Of a stretch of DNA of 8,255 nt, positions 6,536 through 8,255 are shown piece by piece. Positions within the stretch are counted from its first letter, which is position 1; each line of letters starts with the position of its first letter. The translations under genes were made by a program, and so were the position numbers. The notes under the pieces were generated by a model. That model was not told where the DNA came from and searched no databases. It saw only the letters and a list, made by a program, of their open reading frames with translations. The DNA comes from CAJYAN01 sp046484825. Its GTDB lineage: Bacteria; Pseudomonadota; Gammaproteobacteria; UBA6429; Thiohalophilaceae. Location of the stretch: assembly GCA_046484825.1 (NCBI GenBank), contig JAWOIE010000172.1, positions 1 through 8,255 of the forward strand, in the 5' to 3' direction.

Positions 6536-7213
6536 TTAATAACGCTCCGTATCATATTGCTGCATACGCTTTTCAACCTCCAGGCTGTTTTGTCGTGCCT
6601 TTTCGACGGAAGCCCGGTAATTTGGGTCCGACGCCAGCCAGCCATCGACTGTGTCAGCACTCATCATCTGTTCCATCATGCTGCTTAACTCGCCAGACAG
6701 CTTCCACTCACCGGCTTCCCGGTAAAAATATATCTGGCTGGTTACAGCATCTCCCATCACCGCTAGCTCACCCTTGAGATGTAAAACAGCATACTTGCCA
6801 TCCTGCCCGTTTGGCGTGTTGGTCCGAGTCATATACTGGGTGTCCATGACCTGAAAATCTTTCTCCAATTGGTTCATGCGCAGATAGCCGAGCAGGTGGT
6901 TCTTGCCGGAAGCCCTTTGTAACATCCCCTCTCGCCATTTTGTTGCAAACATTGCCAGCACCTCATCCGCTGACTGATTCGCATCGAGTGCCTTCAGGTA
7001 ATCCATGTACTTATCTACTAGAAAACCGGTCTCTGGCTGGTCATTTTCTATTACCCTTGTTTCACTGGACAAGATCTTTGGCGATGTATCCTGAGCCTGG
7101 ACCTGAACCTGAACCGGAGTCGCTTCAGTTGAGGGGGCTATATTCATGTTCATAAAATACATTACTGCAACAGTCACAACCGCTAGCATTACAAGCATTG
7201 TTAAGACACGCAT
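6536..7213 (-). CDS. membrane-anchored protein of unknown family, 225 residues
   Basis: Residues 1-21 (MRVLTMLVMLAVVTVAVMYF) form a hydrophobic N-terminal anchor or signal. A Val/Gln-repeat linker (about 34-41) follows, then a soluble domain of about 160 residues presumably in the periplasm. Residues 65-115 are helical (DKYMDYLKALDANQSADEVL). Residues 139-177 look like beta strands (KYAVLHLKGELAVMGDAVTS, IYFYREAGEWKLSGEL), a helix-then-sheet order that would fit an NTF2-like or DUF4019/DUF4878-like fold; this is only an inference. The C-terminus is helical and charged. No cysteines are present. I set the start at the ATG at 7213 because AAGGAGA precedes it by the right distance; the open frame extends to an ATG at 7270 without a ribosome site. 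It points away from the DUF218 gene's 3' end across a 178-bp gap and lies between two repeat copies, so it may be an independent insertion. Confidence 0.7.
   Translation of the reverse strand: MRVLTMLVMLAVVTVAVMYFMNMNIAPSTEATPVQVQVQAQDTSPKILSSETRVIENDQPETGFLVDKYMDYLKALDANQSADEVLAMFATKWREGMLQRASGKNHLLGYLRMNQLEKDFQVMDTQYMTRTNTPNGQDGKYAVLHLKGELAVMGDAVTSQIYFYREAGEWKLSGELSSMMEQMMSADTVDGWLASDPNYRASVEKARQNSLEVEKRMQQYDTERY
7090..7119. repeat. five-unit hexanucleotide tandem repeat inside the gene
   Basis: Units CCTGAG, CCTGGA, CCTGAA, CCTGAA and CCGGAG are imperfect copies of one hexamer. On the coding (minus) strand they give the VQVQVQAQ linker after the membrane anchor. Slippage here would change linker length by two residues per unit without a frameshift. 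Confidence 0.7.
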
Positions 7214-7220
7214 ATTTTGC

Positions 7221-7227
7221 TCTCCTT
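7221..7227 (-). promoter_or_regulatory. ribosome binding site fixing the 225-residue protein start
   Basis: AAGGAGA on the minus strand, with GGAG eight bases before the ATG at 7213. This is the reason for preferring that ATG over the one at 7270. A TATACT on the minus strand (plus 7245-7250) could be a -10 box, but no convincing -35 hexamer was found at normal spacing. Confidence 0.7.
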
Positions 7228-7320
7228 TGCCGAATGACTGGACGAGTATAGACGCATCCATATCGTCCATTATGTATTCCGGTATTAATTCTAGATTTTA
7301 TTTCTTAGTGCGGGATGTTT

Positions 7321-7366
7321 GGGCTCAGAGTGAACCTTCCCCAGTTTAAGCAATGACTCTGACCCC
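7321..7366. repeat. imperfect stem-loop downstream of the DUF218 gene
   Basis: Positions 7321-7333 (GGGCTCAGAGTGA) and 7354-7366 (TGACTCTGACCCC) are complementary at 11 of 13 positions around a 20-nt loop. Within the right arm, CAATG at 7351-7355 and CATTG at 7366-7370 form a smaller inverted pair. It might fold in the mRNA 3' of the DUF218 gene, but there is no T-run. The sequence is reminiscent of short repeat-element ends rather than a terminator. Confidence 0.45.
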
Positions 7367-7381
7367 ATTGAACTCTGATCT
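7359..7381. repeat. imperfect direct repeat, copy B
   Basis: Carries GACCCCATTGA (7361-7371) and TGATCT (7376-7381), separated by 4 bases instead of the 6 in copy A at 6477-6501. It lies 11 bp from the end of the DUF218 gene. Confidence 0.55.
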
Positions 7382-7391
7382 AGCACTCACA

Positions 7392-8255
7392 TTAACTGAT
7401 TCTATCCAGCATGCGTGTGTTGTGCGTCAGCCTGGCCCAGTATTTCCCGGTCAGGTACCAGTGTAGGTAAAAGGCCTCGATGAGCAGTTTCACCAGCAGC
7501 TGCGGACGTGGTTGCAGACGAGTCTCGGCGGCGCAGGGATGCACGCGCAGGCCGAAGCCGCGTGCCATGACGCAGACCCGGGCGAGGTGATAGCGGTTTG
7601 ATATCAGCGTGACTTCAAGCCGCTCCTTGTCAAAACGTGTGCGCGCTTCTTTGAGATTTTCCAGGGTGTTTTGCGAATCGTCTTCGGTGTCAATGCGTTC
7701 TGCGCCAATGCCCTGTTGCCGCAGGTATTCCCGACCGGCGGCGGACTCACTGATGCTGGCGTTGGCGGTGTACCCCCCCAGCAGTAAGACCCGGCGCTCG
7801 GGCTGGTCGTGCAGCAGGCGTGCGGCGCGGTGCAGGCGCGCCTGATATTCGCTGTCCGGCTGGTCGTTGCGTAGCTGTTTGCCAAACACCAGCAGCAGGC
7901 GGCTGTTACGGACATGCTTGGGGGCGACAAGCGCCTGGAGGGTCACATAGAGCAGCGCGGCCAGCAGGCTAGTGCCGGCCGTGAGTACCATCAACAGGGT
8001 CGATGCCAGCAGCATGACCAGGCCGTCGTTATCGGTGCTTTTATCCGCCAGACGCGGCAAGCGTGGTTTGATGGCGGAGCGGTATAGCCCCGGCAAAAAG
8101 AACCCGCGGCGTGCGAGATTTTTGGCCACCATGATGGTGATGAAGGTGATATCGCGCACGCCGCGAAAGTGACTGGGGCGCGCATTGGCGGCGTAGACCG
8201 CGGGGATCGGCACCGGCTGGCTATAGATATGCCTGCGTGCCGCCTTGATCAGGAT
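7392..8255 (-). CDS. DUF218 (YdcF/SanA/ElyC-type) envelope protein, 5' end off the right edge
   Basis: 287 codons are visible; the frame is open to the right edge. Counting from the edge, residues about 1-75 are a basic, non-membrane stretch (RRHIYSQPV, FRGVRDITFI, RRGFFLPGLYRS). Residues about 78-111 are strongly hydrophobic, one or two membrane passes. The DUF218 domain follows: LLLVFGKQL (about 120-128), RRVLLLGGYTA (about 154-164), SES (168-170), EDDSQNTLENL (about 191-201) and ISNRYHLAR (about 218-226). These are the conserved acidic/Ser/Asn and Tyr-His positions of the family. Known relatives such as E. coli SanA and ElyC affect envelope integrity and peptidoglycan or lipid-carrier metabolism, but the biochemical reaction is not settled. 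An in-frame GTG at 8213 lacks a ribosome site, so the true start is probably outside the window. The long N-terminal region before the membrane segment is unusual and unassigned. Confidence 0.85.
   Translation of the reverse strand: MLIKAARRHIYSQPVPIPAVYAANARPSHFRGVRDITFITIMVAKNLARRGFFLPGLYRSAIKPRLPRLADKSTDNDGLVMLLASTLLMVLTAGTSLLAALLYVTLQALVAPKHVRNSRLLLVFGKQLRNDQPDSEYQARLHRAARLLHDQPERRVLLLGGYTANASISESAAGREYLRQQGIGAERIDTEDDSQNTLENLKEARTRFDKERLEVTLISNRYHLARVCVMARGFGLRVHPCAAETRLQPRPQLLVKLLIEAFYLHWYLTGKYWARLTHNTRMLDRIS

Noticed and set aside
7214..7270. An N-terminal extension of the 225-residue protein to the ATG at 7270.
   Set aside because: That ATG has no ribosome site, while AAGGAGA before 7213 is excellent, and the extension would put charged residues ahead of the signal anchor.

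Overview
The window most likely comes from a gammaproteobacterial chromosome. Coding regions are moderately GC-rich, several genes have good Shine-Dalgarno sites, and there is a Lol-type lipoprotein, a DUF218/YdcF-type envelope protein and a DUF2157-DUF4401-GDYXXLXY gene trio. Genus cannot be told from this stretch. I see no rRNA, tRNA, CRISPR array or intact transposase.

Left block (about 1-2271, minus strand): three tightly overlapping genes for membrane proteins. They are a DUF2157 protein, a DUF4401 protein and the N-terminal part of a GDYXXLXY-motif protein that runs off the left edge. Overlaps of 4 and 11 bp indicate one translationally coupled operon. A candidate promoter lies so close to the DUF2157 ATG that the mRNA may be leaderless.

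Non-coding block (about 2272-3179): roughly 900 bp without a convincing gene, visibly more AT-rich than its neighbours in its second half. It holds two weak short ORFs, a 10-bp perfect inverted repeat, a small GC hairpin and a 14-bp perfect AT palindrome about 65 bp before the next gene.

Central block (3180-6397, plus strand): two co-directional genes 83 bp apart. The first encodes an exported protein with an SH3-like domain, a long Q/E/R-rich coiled coil and a C-terminal segment with four cysteines. The second encodes a predicted outer-membrane lipoprotein with a beta-rich N-terminal domain, a PDZ-like domain, MORN-like repeats, a TPR-like helical region and a tail with four cysteines. Together they look like an uncharacterised envelope pair and are the most interesting protein-level content here.

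Right block (6398-8255, minus strand): a gene for a 225-residue membrane-anchored protein of unknown family, and a DUF218 (YdcF/SanA/ElyC-type) gene whose 5' end is off the right edge. The 225-residue gene lies between two imperfect direct copies of a GACCCCATTGA-containing sequence about 880 bp apart, which may mark an inserted or repeat-bounded segment.
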